NCBI GenBank assembly: GCA_017744365.1 | Contig: JAGIBL010000001.1 | Location: forward strand, 927,416 to 991,415 | Direction of reading: 5' to 3' | From: Nocardioidaceae bacterium | Lineage (GTDB): Bacteria; Actinomycetota; Actinomycetes; Propionibacteriales; Nocardioidaceae | Length of the DNA stretch: 64,000 bases | Shown here: piece by piece, positions 1-7,593 of the stretch | Layout of the letters: each line of letters opens with the position of its first letter | Numbering within the stretch: the first letter of the stretch is position 1 | The notes under the pieces: generated by a model | Database searches by the model: none | What the model was told of the DNA's origin: nothing | The model's input: only the letters and a program-made list of their open reading frames with translations | Program-made: the position numbers and the translations under genes

Positions 1-1
1 C

Positions 2-280
2 GTGCGGGTCACCCGCGACGTCGCCGGTGCCGAGCGGGCGCTCCGGAAGACCTGGGGCGGTGCGCTCTGCGTCACCCGTGCCGAGCACACCGACCGCGAG
101 CTGCGCCGGATCCAGGACGAGGTGGTCGACCTGCCCGGCTTCCTCAGCGGCGGTGCCTCGATGGGCCGGGTCGAGGTCGGCGTGGTCTTCGACGACGGAA
201 CCCTGCAGCGCTGGGCCGATGCGCGGTACGGCGCCGGCCTGGTCCGGATCAGCTCTGTGCTGGCTCCAGCGTCAGGCTGA
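2..280 (+). CDS. C-terminal part of an unidentified protein (5' truncated)
   Basis: The frame is open from the window edge to a TGA at 278-280, so only the last ~92 residues are visible and the true start lies upstream. The segment is mixed alpha/beta in character with an RxxRxIQDEVVDLPG stretch and has no recognisable catalytic motif, signal or membrane segment. Its 3' end overlaps the 3' end of convergent msrB by about 30 nt. The GTG at position 2 is probably an internal valine. I do not recognise the family. Confidence 0.55.
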   Translation: MRVTRDVAGAERALRKTWGGALCVTRAEHTDRELRRIQDEVVDLPGFLSGGASMGRVEVGVVFDDGTLQRWADARYGAGLVRISSVLAPASG

Positions 281-656
281 TCGAGTTGATGCAGTAGCGC
301 TGGTCGGTCGGGGTGTCGTAGCCCTCGCCCTCGAAGACGTGGCCCAGGTGTGAGCCACAGTTGGCGCAGCGGACCTCGGTGCGGACCATGCCGAGGGTCT
401 TGTCGACGATGTACTCGACCCGGTCCTCGGCCAGCGGGGTGTAGAACGACGGCCAGCCGCAGTGCGAGTCGAACTTGTTGTCGCTGCGGAACAGCTCGGT
501 GCCGCACGCACGGCACTTGTAGACGCCGACCGTCTTGGTGTCGGTGTACTCACCGGTGAACGGCCGCTCGGTGCCGGCCTCGCGCAGCACGTGGTACTCC
601 GCCGGGCTGAGCTGCTCGCGCCACTCCGCGTCGGACTTCTCGACCTGGTAACCCAT
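249..656 (-). CDS. msrB: Peptide-methionine (R)-S-oxide reductase MsrB
   Basis: MsrB reduces methionine-R-sulfoxide in oxidised proteins, regenerated by thioredoxin in the cytosol. The 135-residue product is full length for a single-domain MsrB. It has the two zinc CxxC pairs (Cys48/51 in KCRAC, Cys97/100 in RCANC), the conserved HCGWPSF block (Cys66 is the likely resolving Cys) and the catalytic RYCINS motif with Cys122 near the C terminus. The ATG at 654-656 follows the family's usual N terminus (YxVxKSDxEWRxxLSP). It is monocistronic and convergent with the truncated gene at the window edge. Identity is secure from motifs alone. Confidence 0.97.
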   Translation of the reverse strand: MGYQVEKSDAEWREQLSPAEYHVLREAGTERPFTGEYTDTKTVGVYKCRACGTELFRSDNKFDSHCGWPSFYTPLAEDRVEYIVDKTLGMVRTEVRCANCGSHLGHVFEGEGYDTPTDQRYCINSISLTLEPAQS

Positions 657-701
657 ATATGCAGGTTACTGACCAGCACCAGCCCCCGTAGGGTGCGGAG
701 C

Positions 702-1781
702 ATGCCCGCCCCCGCAGCCGAGGTGATCGCCGGTGACCGCGCCGTCCGGGTGTCCAGCCCCGACCGGGTGATCTACCAGGCCACCGAGCGCACGCCCGAG
801 GTCACCAAGCTCATGGTCGCCCAGTTCTTCGCCGACGTCGGCGACGGCCTGATGCGTGCGCTCCGCGACCGGCCGACGGCGCTGGAGAGGTGGCCCTCCG
901 GGGTGCTGCCCGGGATCAAGCTGGCCACCGGGCGGCCGGGGGAGAAGGCCGACGCGTTCTACCAGAAGCGGGTGCCCAAGGGAGCGCCCGACTATCTGCA
1001 CACCGCAACGGTCACCTTCCCGTCCGGCCGCACCGCCGACGAGATCTGCCCGACCGAGATCGCGGTCCCGGTCTGGTGCGCGCAGATGGGCACGCTGACC
1101 TTTCACCCGTGGCCCGTACGCCGGGACGACGTGAACCGGCCCGACGAGCTGCGCATCGACCTCGACCCCCAGCCCGGCACCGACTTCACCGACGCCGTCC
1201 GGGTCGCCGGTGTGGCCCGCGAGCTGCTCGCCGACCTCGGCATGGTCGGCTTCCCGAAGACGTCCGGGAACCGCGGCGTGCACATCTACGTCCGCATCGA
1301 GCCGCGCTGGGACTTCACGGATGTACGGCACGCGGCGATCGCCTTCGGCCGCGAGCTGGAGAAGCGCGACGACGGGGTGACCACGGCCTGGTGGAAGGAG
1401 GAGCGCGGCGCGCGGATCTTCGTCGACTTCAACCAGAACTCCCGGGACCGGACCATCGCCTCGGCCTACTCGCTGCGCCCGATCCCCGGGGCTCCGGTCT
1501 CCACGCCGATGACCTGGGAGGAGCTCGCGGGCGTCACCGATCCTCGCGGGTACAACCTGTTCACCGTGCCCGAGCGGATGAAGGACGGAGACCCGTGGGC
1601 GGGCATCGACGACGTGGTGAACTCGCTGGAGCCGCTGCTGGAGAAGTTCGAGGAGCAGGGCGCGGTCGAGCTCAACTACCCGCCGGACTACCCGAAGATG
1701 CCGGGGGAGCCGCCCCGGGTGCAGCCGTCGAAGAAGGTCGCGGAGCACTGGGACGAGGACGGGAACCGGATCGCCGACTGA
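702..1781 (+). CDS. LigD-polymerase-family primase/polymerase (Prim-PolC-like)
   Basis: The 359-residue protein consists only of the archaeo-eukaryotic primase-type polymerase domain (LigD_pol). Visible landmarks are the catalytic acidic motif LRIDLDPQPG, the nucleotide-binding SGNRGVHIYVRIEP block and the RIFVDFNQNSRDRTIASAYS segment. No ligase or 3'-phosphoesterase domain is fused, unlike LigD. A LigC-like ligase lies 1.4 kb away; in Mycobacterium the equivalent stand-alone polymerase (Prim-PolC) sits next to LigC and the pair performs short gap filling and sealing in base excision repair. ATG 702 is chosen because the upstream extension lies antisense to msrB. No Ku gene is visible here, so a role in end joining is not supported. 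Confidence 0.88.
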   Translation: MPAPAAEVIAGDRAVRVSSPDRVIYQATERTPEVTKLMVAQFFADVGDGLMRALRDRPTALERWPSGVLPGIKLATGRPGEKADAFYQKRVPKGAPDYLHTATVTFPSGRTADEICPTEIAVPVWCAQMGTLTFHPWPVRRDDVNRPDELRIDLDPQPGTDFTDAVRVAGVARELLADLGMVGFPKTSGNRGVHIYVRIEPRWDFTDVRHAAIAFGRELEKRDDGVTTAWWKEERGARIFVDFNQNSRDRTIASAYSLRPIPGAPVSTPMTWEELAGVTDPRGYNLFTVPERMKDGDPWAGIDDVVNSLEPLLEKFEEQGAVELNYPPDYPKMPGEPPRVQPSKKVAEHWDEDGNRIAD

Positions 1782-1804
1782 CATGGCTCCGCTATCGTCC
1801 CGCC

Positions 1805-2254
1805 ATGCCTGAGCAGCCTTCCCTCACCGAGCTCACCGCCGGGGTGCATGCCCTGGTCCCCATCCTGGGGGCGATGGGGATCGAGGTGGTCGAGTCGGTG
1901 CCCGGGCGCGCGGCCGCGCTCCTGCCCACCGGCCCGAACGTGAACCACTTCGGGGTCTCCTACGCCGGCTCGCTGTTCTCGGTCGCGGAGATGCTCGGCG
2001 GCCTGCTCGGCTCGTCGAGCTTCGACGTCCCGGGTGCGGTGCCGATCGTGAAGCGCCTGGAGATCGACTTCCTCAAGCCGGCGACCACCGCCGTCACCGC
2101 ACGCACGACCCTGTCCGAGGACGAGATCGCCCGGGTGCAGCGGGAGGCGACCGAGACGGGGCGCGGTGTCTTCGAGCTGGTCACCGAGGTGGTCGACCAG
2201 AACGGCGTCGTGGTGGCCCGGACGCGCGGGGACTACCAGCTGCGGGTGTTCTAG
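1805..2254 (+). CDS. Hotdog-fold thioesterase-like protein (PaaI/YiiD-C-like)
   Basis: A 149-residue single hotdog domain. The pattern GPNVNHFGVSYAGSLFSVAE resembles the central helix region of PaaI/DUF4442-type acyl-CoA thioesterases, followed by a beta strand with IDFLKPATTAV and a terminal VVARTRGDYQLR strand. Such proteins hydrolyse acyl-CoA or aryl-CoA thioesters; the substrate cannot be read from sequence. It starts 23 nt after the polymerase stop and may be co-transcribed with it. Its last codons overlap the stop of the convergent membrane-protein gene by 4 nt. The upstream in-frame extension is a shadow of the polymerase gene, so ATG 1805 is used. Confidence 0.75.
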   Translation: MPEQPSLTELTAGVHALVPILGAMGIEVVESVPGRAAALLPTGPNVNHFGVSYAGSLFSVAEMLGGLLGSSSFDVPGAVPIVKRLEIDFLKPATTAVTARTTLSEDEIARVQREATETGRGVFELVTEVVDQNGVVVARTRGDYQLRVF

Positions 2255-2682
2255 GTCCCGACCGCGTAGTCGCGGACCTCGAACGGGTCCTCGCCCCGCT
2301 GGTACGCCTCCGCGATCTCGCGGATCCGGTCGCCGGAGTCGCGCCAGCCGCGCACCTTCTCGACGCCGAGCACGGTGTCGCCGTTGGTCGCCTCGACGAC
2401 CCACGGGATCACCCAGAGGATGCGGAGCGCGGCGAGCAGCGGAATCAGCAGCGCGACCAGCAGGACCGCCTCGACGCCGAAGAGGATGACACTGCCGAAC
2501 AGGGCGATCACCAGCGCGAAGACCAGACCGAACACAAGGCTGAACAGCAGTCCGCTCACGCCGTCGGCGACATCGATCGCGAGAAGCGGGTTGCTGGGGT
2601 TCACTTTCCGCTTGCGCAGCCGCCAGGGCATCCAGCGCCGCCGTACGACGACCGCCCGGCCGTCGAGTGCCTGGGCCAGCAT
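2251..2682 (-). CDS. Small two-helix membrane protein of unknown function
   Basis: A 143-residue protein with a basic N terminus (VVRRRWMPWRLRKRK), a hydrophobic hairpin around residues 40-95 (LLFSLVFGLVFALVIALFG, then VEAVLLVALLIPLLAALRI) and a soluble C-terminal tail with an IREIAEAYQRGEDPF segment. It is predicted to sit in the cytoplasmic membrane with both ends inside. Its ATG overlaps the TGA of the preceding stress-protein-like gene by one base (TGATG), indicating translational coupling as the third gene of the ligC operon. No family is recognised; the role is unknown. Confidence 0.75.
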   Translation of the reverse strand: MLAQALDGRAVVVRRRWMPWRLRKRKVNPSNPLLAIDVADGVSGLLFSLVFGLVFALVIALFGSVILFGVEAVLLVALLIPLLAALRILWVIPWVVEATNGDTVLGVEKVRGWRDSGDRIREIAEAYQRGEDPFEVRDYAVGT

Positions 2683-3218
2683 CAGACGCCGCTGATCCCT
2701 TCGCCCTCGCCGGCCTGCTCGTCGAAGTTCTCGTGCTCGAGCAGGTGCAGCACCGGCACCTTGAGCTTGCGCCGGGCCCGGGCCGTCCAGTCGAGGTGGA
2801 AGAACTCCGCGACCACGTGCGGGCGGGTCAGGATGATCGCCTCGCGGGCATCGACCTCGACCACCTTGGTCGCGAGCGCCGCGATGGGGTCGGTCTTGAC
2901 GCACTCGCCGGTGGCCTGGCCTCCGGACTCGACGATCCTGTCGATGGAGCCCTGGACGCAGGAGCGTGCCTCGTCGAGCAGCTCCTTCTGGCGTTCCTGG
3001 ATCGTCTCCGGGTCGAGCACCAGGGCGGGGGTGGCGAGCACCTCGCCGGCACCCAGCGCGCTGATCCCGGACTCGATCTGGGCGGCGCTCTCCTCGACCG
3101 GCACCAGCACGTGGTACAGCACCGGTTCCTCGATGTCCTCGTGCAGGCTGCGCACCTGCGCGGCATCCTGTGCGGTCAGCTCCTGCTCGACGAGCAGCAC
3201 GACGTCGTAGTCAGCCAT
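2682..3218 (-). CDS. Universal-stress-like (Rossmann-type) protein of unknown function
   Basis: A 178-residue cytosolic protein. It starts with a hydrophobic strand (YDVVLLVEQEL), has an LYHVLVPV strand and a central helical region, and ends with REAIILTRPHVVAEFFHLDWTARARRKLKVPVLHLLEH, the alternating strand/helix layout of universal stress protein (HUP) folds in which the C-terminal half forms the nucleotide-binding part. The classic ATP-binding GxxGxxxxG loop is not evident, so it would be a degenerate member. ATG 3218 shares one base with the ligC stop (TGATG); a GTG at 3221 is an alternative. Membership of the ligC operon suggests a stress-linked role, but function is inferred only. Confidence 0.65.
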   Translation of the reverse strand: MADYDVVLLVEQELTAQDAAQVRSLHEDIEEPVLYHVLVPVEESAAQIESGISALGAGEVLATPALVLDPETIQERQKELLDEARSCVQGSIDRIVESGGQATGECVKTDPIAALATKVVEVDAREAIILTRPHVVAEFFHLDWTARARRKLKVPVLHLLEHENFDEQAGEGEGISGV

Positions 3219-4321
3219 CACGCCTCCCCGGAAGGGTTCTTACCCAACACTGTAGCCAGGTCGTAGCTCACCGGCTCCTCCAGCTGCTCGTACCCGCACG
3301 AGGCCGGATCGCGGTCGTCGCGCCAGCGCTTGAACTGCGCCGTGTGCCGGAACCGCCGGCCCTCCATGTGCTCGTAGCCGACCTCGAGCACCCGGTCCGG
3401 TCGCAGTGGCACGAAGGACAGGTCCTTGCCCTGGCTCCACCGGCTCTGCGTCCCCGGGACCCTGTCCGGATTGGCGACGGCCCACTCCTGCCACTCACCC
3501 CAGGGATGGTCCTCCATCGCGCACCGCAGCGGCTCGAGCTCGCCGATCAGCTCGGCACGGCGGGCCTCGGTGAAGGACGCGGCCACCCCGACGTGCTGCA
3601 GCCGGCCCTCGTCGTACAGGCCCAGGAGCATCGAGCCGAGGAGTGGCCGCTCCGGCGTCGAGTTCTTGTGCGGCCGGTAGCCGGCGAGCACCACGTCGGC
3701 GGTCCGGGCGTGCTTGATCTTCAGCATGGTGCGGGCGTTCTGCTGGTACGACGCCGCGAGCGGCTTCGCGATCACCCCGTCCAGGCCGGCTCCCTCGAAG
3801 TGCTCGAACCAGTCCTCGGCCTCGGCCGGGTCGGTGGTCGTGCGGGTCAGGTAGAGCGGTCCGGGCAGCCCGTCCAGTGCCGCTTCCAGCCGGTCCCGGC
3901 GCTCGGAGAACGGCCGGTCGGTCAGGTCGTGGTCGCCGAGCGCGAGCACGTCGAAGGCGACGAAGCCGGCCGGCGTCTGCTCGGCGAGCAGGTTGATCCG
4001 CGAGGCCGCGGGGTGGATGCGCTCCTGCAGCACCTCGAACTCCAGCCGCGACCCCACCGCCACGAACAGCTCACCGTCGAGGACACAGCGCTCGGGCAGC
4101 AGGTCCTTGCAGGCGGCGACGACCTCCGGGAAGTAGCGCGTCAGCGGCTTGGTGTTGCGCGAGGTGATCTCGACCTCGTCGCCGTCGCGGAAGACGATGG
4201 CGCGGAACCCGTCCCACTTGGGCTCGAAGGAGAGCCCGCCCTCGAACTTCGCGGGGTCGGGAACGCCCTTGACGGACTTCGCGAGCATCGGCTGGACGGG
4301 AGGCATCACCGGCAGGTCCAT
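3218..4321 (-). CDS. ligC: ATP-dependent DNA ligase, LigC type
   Basis: A 367-residue ligase with nucleotidyltransferase and OB-fold domains only. Motif I is EPKWDGFRA with adenylated Lys35; motif III is GFVAFDVLAL, motif IV GLDGVIAKP and motif V MLKIKH, followed by the OB-fold part with RPDRVLEVGYEHMEGRRFRHTAQFKRWRDDR. Size and architecture match the small actinobacterial LigC rather than LigB or LigD. In mycobacteria LigC works with Prim-PolC in base excision repair; the same partner is encoded at 702-1781 here. It begins a minus-strand operon with two tightly coupled downstream genes, and its start lies 39 nt from the divergent ppk2 start, so the two share one short promoter region. Confidence 0.92.
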   Translation of the reverse strand: MDLPVMPPVQPMLAKSVKGVPDPAKFEGGLSFEPKWDGFRAIVFRDGDEVEITSRNTKPLTRYFPEVVAACKDLLPERCVLDGELFVAVGSRLEFEVLQERIHPAASRINLLAEQTPAGFVAFDVLALGDHDLTDRPFSERRDRLEAALDGLPGPLYLTRTTTDPAEAEDWFEHFEGAGLDGVIAKPLAASYQQNARTMLKIKHARTADVVLAGYRPHKNSTPERPLLGSMLLGLYDEGRLQHVGVAASFTEARRAELIGELEPLRCAMEDHPWGEWQEWAVANPDRVPGTQSRWSQGKDLSFVPLRPDRVLEVGYEHMEGRRFRHTAQFKRWRDDRDPASCGYEQLEEPVSYDLATVLGKNPSGEA

Positions 4322-4360
4322 GTCCGGAGCGTATCCAGGCCCACCCCCTATCCTCGGGCC

Positions 4361-5206
4361 ATGACATCGGCTTCGGTGAGAGAGCTCCTCCGGCTGCCCG
4401 CGGGCCCCGTCGACCTCAGCACGCTGGACAGCAGGGGGACCCCCGGCTTCGACGGCGGCAAGAAGGAGGCGAAGGAGGAGCTGCCCGAGCTCGGGCCCGA
4501 GCTGGCCGACCTGCAGGAGAAGCTCTTCGCCGAGGGCTACACCGACGGCACCCGTCGCGTGCTGCTCGTGCTGCAGGGCATGGACACCTCGGGCAAGGGC
4601 GGCGTGCTCAGCCACGTGGTCGGCCTGCTCGACCCGAGCGGGATGCACCTGAAGTCGTTCAAGAAGCCGACCGAGGAGGAGCTCGCGCACGACTTCCTCT
4701 GGCGCATCGAGCGCGACGTGCCCGCCGCCGGGCAGGTCGGCATCTTCGACCGCTCGCACTACGAGGACGTGCTGGTGGTCAAGGTGCACCAGCTCGCCCC
4801 CGCCGCGGAGGTCGAGCGCCGCTACGGCGCCATCAACGACTTCGAGAAGCGGCTCGCCGAGACCGGCACCACCATCGTCAAGTGCTTCCTGCACATCTCC
4901 AAGGAGACGCAGAAGGAACGGCTGCTGGCCCGGCTCGACGACCCGACCAAGCAGTGGAAGTTCAAGCCCGGCGACGTCGACGAGCGCGGCTTCTGGGACG
5001 AGTACCAGGCGGCGTACACGACAGCGCTGGAGCGCTGCAACACCGACGTCGCGCCCTGGTACGTGATCCCGAGCGGCCGCAAGTGGTACCGCAACTGGGC
5101 CATCGGCCAGCTGCTGCTCGAGCACCTCCGCGGTCTCGACCTCGACTGGCCGGCGCCGGACTACGACGTGGCCGAGCAGCGGGCGAGGCTGGAGAAGGAG
5201 CAGTGA
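4361..5206 (+). CDS. ppk2: Polyphosphate kinase 2 family protein
   Basis: PPK2 enzymes transfer phosphate between polyphosphate and nucleotides, commonly phosphorylating NDP or NMP at the expense of polyP. The 281-residue protein has the Walker A motif GMDTSGKGG (73-81), the PPK2-specific Walker B FDRSHYEDVLV (from 129), and the lid/C-terminal region ending PWYVIPSGRKWYRNWAIGQLL. It is a single-domain, full-length member; whether it prefers NMP or NDP cannot be decided here. The stop overlaps the GTG start of the HipA-like gene (GTGA), so ppk2 leads a three-gene operon with that kinase and the DUF3037 gene. Confidence 0.93.
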   Translation: MTSASVRELLRLPAGPVDLSTLDSRGTPGFDGGKKEAKEELPELGPELADLQEKLFAEGYTDGTRRVLLVLQGMDTSGKGGVLSHVVGLLDPSGMHLKSFKKPTEEELAHDFLWRIERDVPAAGQVGIFDRSHYEDVLVVKVHQLAPAAEVERRYGAINDFEKRLAETGTTIVKCFLHISKETQKERLLARLDDPTKQWKFKPGDVDERGFWDEYQAAYTTALERCNTDVAPWYVIPSGRKWYRNWAIGQLLLEHLRGLDLDWPAPDYDVAEQRARLEKEQ

Positions 5207-5967
5207 CCCTGGAGCACGTCACCGCCACCCGGTTCGTGGCGCCGCTGCGCGAGGGCGGCTCGATGCCCGGCCTGGTCGAGGCCGACGACCTGGGCACCTA
5301 CGTCTGCAAGTTCCGCGGCGCCGGCCAGGGGCTGCCCGTGCTCGTCGCCGAGGTGATCGTCAGCGGCCTCGCGGAGGCACTGGGGCTGCGCACGCCGCGG
5401 CTGGTCACCGTCGACCTCACCGAGCCGATCGCCCGCTACGAGGCCGACGAGGAGGTCCAGGACCTGCTCAACGCCAGCCTCGGGCTCAACCTCGGCGTCG
5501 ACTTCCTGCCCGGCTCGTTCGGCTTCGACGCCGCGTTCACGGTCGATCCGTCGTACGCCGCTCGCACGATCTGGCTGGACGCGTACGTCGCCAACGTGGA
5601 CCGCTCCTGGCGCAACCCGAACCTGCTCGTCTGGCACGGCGACGTCTGGCTGATCGACCACGGCGCCTCGCTCTACTTCCACCACGGCTGGACGAACGCC
5701 GTCACGGATGCGGGGCGTTTCGCCGAGCAGCCCTGGTCGGCCGAGGACCACGTCCTCTCCGCCTACCTCGCCCAGGTGGGCGCGGTCGCCGACGACTGCG
5801 CTGCCGCGGTCACCGACGACGTCCTCACCGAGGTCGTGGCGCGGGTCCCCGACGAGTGGCTCGTGGGCCCCGTCGGGCCGGAGGAGCTGCGGGCGGCGTA
5901 CGTCACGTTCCTGACCGCCCGCCGCGACGGCTCCCGGATCTGGCTGCCGGGGCGGAGCGCGGCATGA
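5203..5967 (+). CDS. HipA-family kinase-like protein
   Basis: A 254-residue protein resembling the C-terminal kinase fold of HipA. Visible features are a glycine-containing N-terminal region with YVCKFRGAGQG (probable ATP-site lysine in CKF), an RTIWLDAYVANVDRSWRNPNLLVW segment equivalent to the catalytic HxDxxxxN loop (NVDRSWRNPN) and WLIDHGASL equivalent to the metal-binding DFG-like motif. The N-terminal HipA domain and any HipB antitoxin are absent. It overlaps ppk2 upstream (GTGA) and the DUF3037 gene downstream (ATGA). HipA-like/DUF3037 pairs are a recurrent arrangement in bacterial genomes; substrate and toxicity are unknown. Confidence 0.82.
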   Translation: MTLEHVTATRFVAPLREGGSMPGLVEADDLGTYVCKFRGAGQGLPVLVAEVIVSGLAEALGLRTPRLVTVDLTEPIARYEADEEVQDLLNASLGLNLGVDFLPGSFGFDAAFTVDPSYAARTIWLDAYVANVDRSWRNPNLLVWHGDVWLIDHGASLYFHHGWTNAVTDAGRFAEQPWSAEDHVLSAYLAQVGAVADDCAAAVTDDVLTEVVARVPDEWLVGPVGPEELRAAYVTFLTARRDGSRIWLPGRSAA

Positions 5968-6341
5968 GAAGTCCCTATCAATACGTCGTGCTGCGCTGCG
6001 TCCCGCGCGTCGACCGCGAGGAGTTCGTGAACCTGGGCATCGTCGTCTACTGCCAGGAGCAGGACTACCTGGCCGCCGCGTGCCGGGTGAACGACGACCG
6101 GCTGCGCGCGCTGTGGCCGGACATCGACGTGCACGGGGTCCGCTCGACGCTCGACTTCGTCGCCGGGGTCTGCAGCGGGCAGGGCGACCTCGGCGCGGCC
6201 GCGACCGGTGACCTGGGCACCCGGTTCGGCTTCCTCAAGGCGCCGCGCTCGACCGTGGTGCAGCCGGGTCCGGTGCACGGCGGCATCACCGGAGACCCGG
6301 CCGCCGAGCTGGCCCGCCTGCTCGACCTGCTCGTTCCCTAG
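5964..6341 (+). CDS. DUF3037 domain protein
   Basis: A 125-residue protein beginning SPYQYVVLRCVPRVDREEFVNLGIVVYC, the signature opening of DUF3037, with a central basic helix and no signal peptide. Its ATG overlaps the HipA-like kinase stop (ATGA), and its 3' end overlaps the convergent egtE stop by 4 nt. DUF3037 genes are typically adjacent to HipA-like kinases, which suggests a partner or modulator of the kinase; this is inferred from context, as no activity is established in the sequence. Confidence 0.85.
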   Translation: MRSPYQYVVLRCVPRVDREEFVNLGIVVYCQEQDYLAAACRVNDDRLRALWPDIDVHGVRSTLDFVAGVCSGQGDLGAAATGDLGTRFGFLKAPRSTVVQPGPVHGGITGDPAAELARLLDLLVP

Positions 6342-7516
6342 AGGGCGGCGACCGCCGCGACGGCCCGCTCGAGGTCGGCCGGGGAGACGAAGTAGTGCGG
6401 CGAGGCCCGGACCACCGCGTCCAGCCCGCGCTCGGTCAGGTCCAGCAGCGTCGAGGAGACCGTGCTGACCGAGACGGTGACCCCGGCCTCGCGCAGCCGG
6501 GCCTTGACCTCCTCGGGCGTGGTGCCGTCGAGGGTGAACGTGACGATGCCGGACAGGTCCGGGCCGAGGTCGTGCACCGTGACACGGGGGAGCGTGGCCA
6601 GCCCGTCACGCAGGGCGGTGGCGTTCGCGCGGACCGCTGCCTCGACCGTGGCCGGGCCCAGTGCGAGCAGGTGCTCGACGGCGACCTTGAGCCCGAGCCG
6701 GCCGGCCAGGTCCGCCTCCCACTGCTCGAACCGGCCCGCATCGGCGCGCAGCTCGTAGTCGTCCGGGGCGGTCCAGGTGCCGGCACGCAGGTCGGCGCCG
6801 CGGGGCTCCAGACCGGCCAGCAGCTCACGTCGTACGTAGAGGAAGCCGGTCCCACGCGGACCCCGCAGCCACTTGCGCCCGGTGGCCGTGAGCGCGTCCA
6901 CCCCGAGCGCCCGGACGTCGACCGCGAGCTGACCGACGCTCTGGCAGGCGTCGAGCAGCACCAGCGCGCCCGCCTCGCGCGCCAGCCGCGCTGCCGCGGC
7001 GACCGGGGCTACCTGTCCCGACCCGGTGGGCACCTGGACGAGCGAGACCAGCCGGACCTTCTCGTCGAGCATCCCGGCGAGCGCGTCCAGGTCGACCTGA
7101 CCGCCCGGCCGGGAGGGCACGGCCTCGACCGAGCAGCCGTCCAGCCGGGCCCGCTGCAGCAGCGCGATGGCGTTGCTGGCGTACTCGTTGCCGCAGATGA
7201 GCACGCGGTCGCCCGGTCCGAGGCGCAGCGACCCGACGAGCTGGGTCCAGGCGCGGGTGGCGCTGTCGGTGAGTGCGATCTCGCCGGCCTCGCAGCCGAG
7301 CAGGGCCGCGAGCGAGGCCGGCAGCGCGGCCAGGTCCTCGGCGCGCTCCTCGGCGGCCCGGTAGCCGCCGACCTCGGCCTCGCGGCGCAGGTGCGAGATC
7401 ACCGCTTCGGTGGTCTCGGTGGTCGGGAGCGAGGAGCCGGCACTGTCCAGAAAGACCTGGTTCGTGCAACCGGGCGTACGGCGTCGTTCGGCATCGAGGT
7501 CGATCACGCGCACCAT
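6338..7516 (-). CDS. egtE: PLP-dependent EgtE-like lyase (class V aminotransferase fold)
   Basis: A 392-residue cysteine-desulfurase/kynureninase-fold enzyme. The PLP Schiff-base lysine is Lys215 in TATGRKWLRGPRGTGFLYV; the PLP-ring aspartate lies in VLLDACQSVGQ (Asp189) and a substrate/phosphate region in GNEYASNAIA. Position back-to-back with egtB-egtD makes it the likely hercynylcysteine sulfoxide C-S lyase releasing ergothioneine. The 77-nt gap to egtB holds both promoters. Without the context it would be annotated only as a class V aminotransferase, so the EgtE assignment is contextual; a kynureninase-like or other C-S lyase is the alternative. Confidence 0.8.
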   Translation of the reverse strand: MVRVIDLDAERRRTPGCTNQVFLDSAGSSLPTTETTEAVISHLRREAEVGGYRAAEERAEDLAALPASLAALLGCEAGEIALTDSATRAWTQLVGSLRLGPGDRVLICGNEYASNAIALLQRARLDGCSVEAVPSRPGGQVDLDALAGMLDEKVRLVSLVQVPTGSGQVAPVAAAARLAREAGALVLLDACQSVGQLAVDVRALGVDALTATGRKWLRGPRGTGFLYVRRELLAGLEPRGADLRAGTWTAPDDYELRADAGRFEQWEADLAGRLGLKVAVEHLLALGPATVEAAVRANATALRDGLATLPRVTVHDLGPDLSGIVTFTLDGTTPEEVKARLREAGVTVSVSTVSSTLLDLTERGLDAVVRASPHYFVSPADLERAVAAVAAL

Positions 7517-7593
7517 CCTGCCAAGGTGAACAATTCCTGACGTGCCGCCGCGCGCCCTCGGAATTGTCGGAGGGGGTGCCTAGGGTCGAACGC

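Noticed and set aside
702-4321. LigD-type NHEJ locus with Ku
   Set aside because: The polymerase and ligase are separate proteins in opposite orientation, with LigC-type size, and no Ku gene is visible.
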